15,216 bases of DNA from positions 1-15,216 of the forward strand of contig CAZZMS010000144.1 of the NCBI GenBank assembly GCA_964655485.1, in the 5' to 3' direction. Source of the DNA: JANWYU01 sp964655485 (GTDB taxonomy: Bacteria > Bdellovibrionota > Bdellovibrionia > Bdellovibrionales > Bdellovibrionaceae). This document shows positions 14,586-15,216 of this stretch, piece after piece. The notes under the pieces were generated by a model. The model did no database searches. It saw only the letters and a program-made list of their open reading frames with translations, and had not been told where the DNA came from. The position numbers and the translations under genes were made by a program. How positions within the stretch are numbered: position 1 is the stretch's first letter; each line of letters opens with the position of its first letter.

Positions 14586-15216
14586 ATGCCAATCAACTCA
14601 AACCACAAATTCCCCCAATCGGCCCCAGCTCTTCCCGGTCCAGTTTCAGACCACTCCCTAGAACCTGTTGGCTGGGGGACTATGACGAGACGCTCCTTTC
14701 TCTTGGGAGCCAGTTTCTTTTTGGCTCACTGTGCCTCAAGGGATACAACGAAACGTTACCGCGAAGGAGATAATTCTGGCCAACATACCTCTTTAACTCC
14801 GCAAGATGAGCGCAAGCTCACCTTGGAAGTGTTACCCCAGATGCAAAAAGATTATCCCCCGCTTGCCGACGAGGCTTTACAAAAATACCTGCAAACTCTG
14901 GGACAAAACCTAGTTACCTCCACGGGACTCAAAGGTAACCCCTATCAATACAACTTTACCCTGGTACAATCGGATCAAGTGAATGCCTTTGCCTTACCTG
15001 CAGGGGAGATTTTTGTAACGGCTCCCTTGCTAGCCATGTGCGATAGTGAAGCGGAGTTACTCGGGGTTCTTGGCCATGAAGTGGGACACGTCCAAGCGCG
15101 ACATACCGCTGAGCGCATGGAGGTCGCCAAAAAAGAACAAAGCCAAAGTTGGAAATATGCTGCCGGAGGAGGCCTGGTAGGTGGACTTCTCGGTTATGGA
15201 CTAGGACGGGTTTTCT
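14586..15216 (+). CDS. M48 family metalloprotease, partial (3' end outside window)
   Basis: First 210 codons of a zinc metalloprotease; the frame is open to the edge of the window, so the C-terminus is missing. Visible marks are NAFALPAGEIFVTAPLL (133-149), typical of the BepA/LoiP/Oma1-like M48 branch, and the zinc site HEVGH (164-168) followed by QARH. Family members act in the periplasm or at membranes, degrading or refolding misfolded outer-membrane proteins. The N-terminus carries a twin-arginine-like TRRSFLLG (34-41), a hydrophobic core, and a Cys (C49) in LAHC that could be lipidated, although His at -1 is unusual. GGAGGT (14575-14580) favours the first ATG; an internal ATG at 14682 just before the RR motif, preceded by GGGGGA, is an alternative giving a conventional signal peptide. 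Confidence 0.88.
   Translation, partial: MPINSNHKFPQSAPALPGPVSDHSLEPVGWGTMTRRSFLLGASFFLAHCASRDTTKRYREGDNSGQHTSLTPQDERKLTLEVLPQMQKDYPPLADEALQKYLQTLGQNLVTSTGLKGNPYQYNFTLVQSDQVNAFALPAGEIFVTAPLLAMCDSEAELLGVLGHEVGHVQARHTAERMEVAKKEQSQSWKYAAGGGLVGGLLGYGLGRVF

Overview
The window reads as chromosome of a Gram-negative bacterium with an outer membrane, most likely a Bdellovibrio-like or myxobacteria-like delta-type lineage. This is inferred from gene content: signal peptides and lipoboxes in many genes, a small outer-membrane beta-barrel protein, an AgmX/PglI-type C-terminal domain, and a TolQ/ExbB plus double ExbD/TolR motor next to TPR-rich periplasmic proteins. Base composition looks even and moderate. 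I see no transposase, tRNA, rRNA or CRISPR. No database search was possible, so family names rest on motifs recognised by eye.

Layout. (1) Positions 1-2349, plus strand, three independent genes: a secreted YceI-family protein followed by a clear intrinsic terminator, an NfsB-type nitroreductase, and a secreted murein L,D-transpeptidase whose start codon lies inside a hairpin. (2) Positions 2350-2590: a 241-base gap between convergent genes, filled by a long imperfect inverted repeat (2369-2487) that carries a smaller GAAA-capped hairpin. (3) Positions 2591-13857, minus strand: ten tightly spaced genes in transcription order. They are TolQ/ExbB-like motor, ExbD/TolR-like protein 1, ExbD/TolR-like protein 2, 1019-aa TPR protein, 96-aa exported protein, 382-aa single-pass protein with Gly-rich linker and AgmX/PglI C-terminal domain, Ig-like lipoprotein, outer-membrane beta-barrel, 562-aa TPR/coiled-coil exported protein, and a von Willebrand A (VWA) lipoprotein. 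(4) Positions 14017-15216, plus strand, divergent: a membrane-anchored TlpA-like thioredoxin and the first 210 codons of an M48 metalloprotease that runs off the window.

How the genes work together. The minus-strand block has the parts list of a trans-envelope machine like the Agl-Glt gliding or Nfs spore-coat machinery of Myxococcus: a proton-channel motor in the inner membrane, a periplasm-spanning TonB-like arm, periplasmic TPR scaffolds, a beta-barrel and a lipoprotein at the outer membrane. The last gene is a VWA lipoprotein, the same general class as the Myxococcus gliding adhesin CglB. This would be a compact, one-locus version of a machine whose Myxococcus parts are spread over several loci. 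Its substrate and function (gliding, polymer transport or prey contact) cannot be read from the sequence. Two differences stand out: one ExbD/TolR copy has Ser where the proton-carrying Asp is expected, and the arm protein has no cytoplasmic regulatory domain that I recognise.
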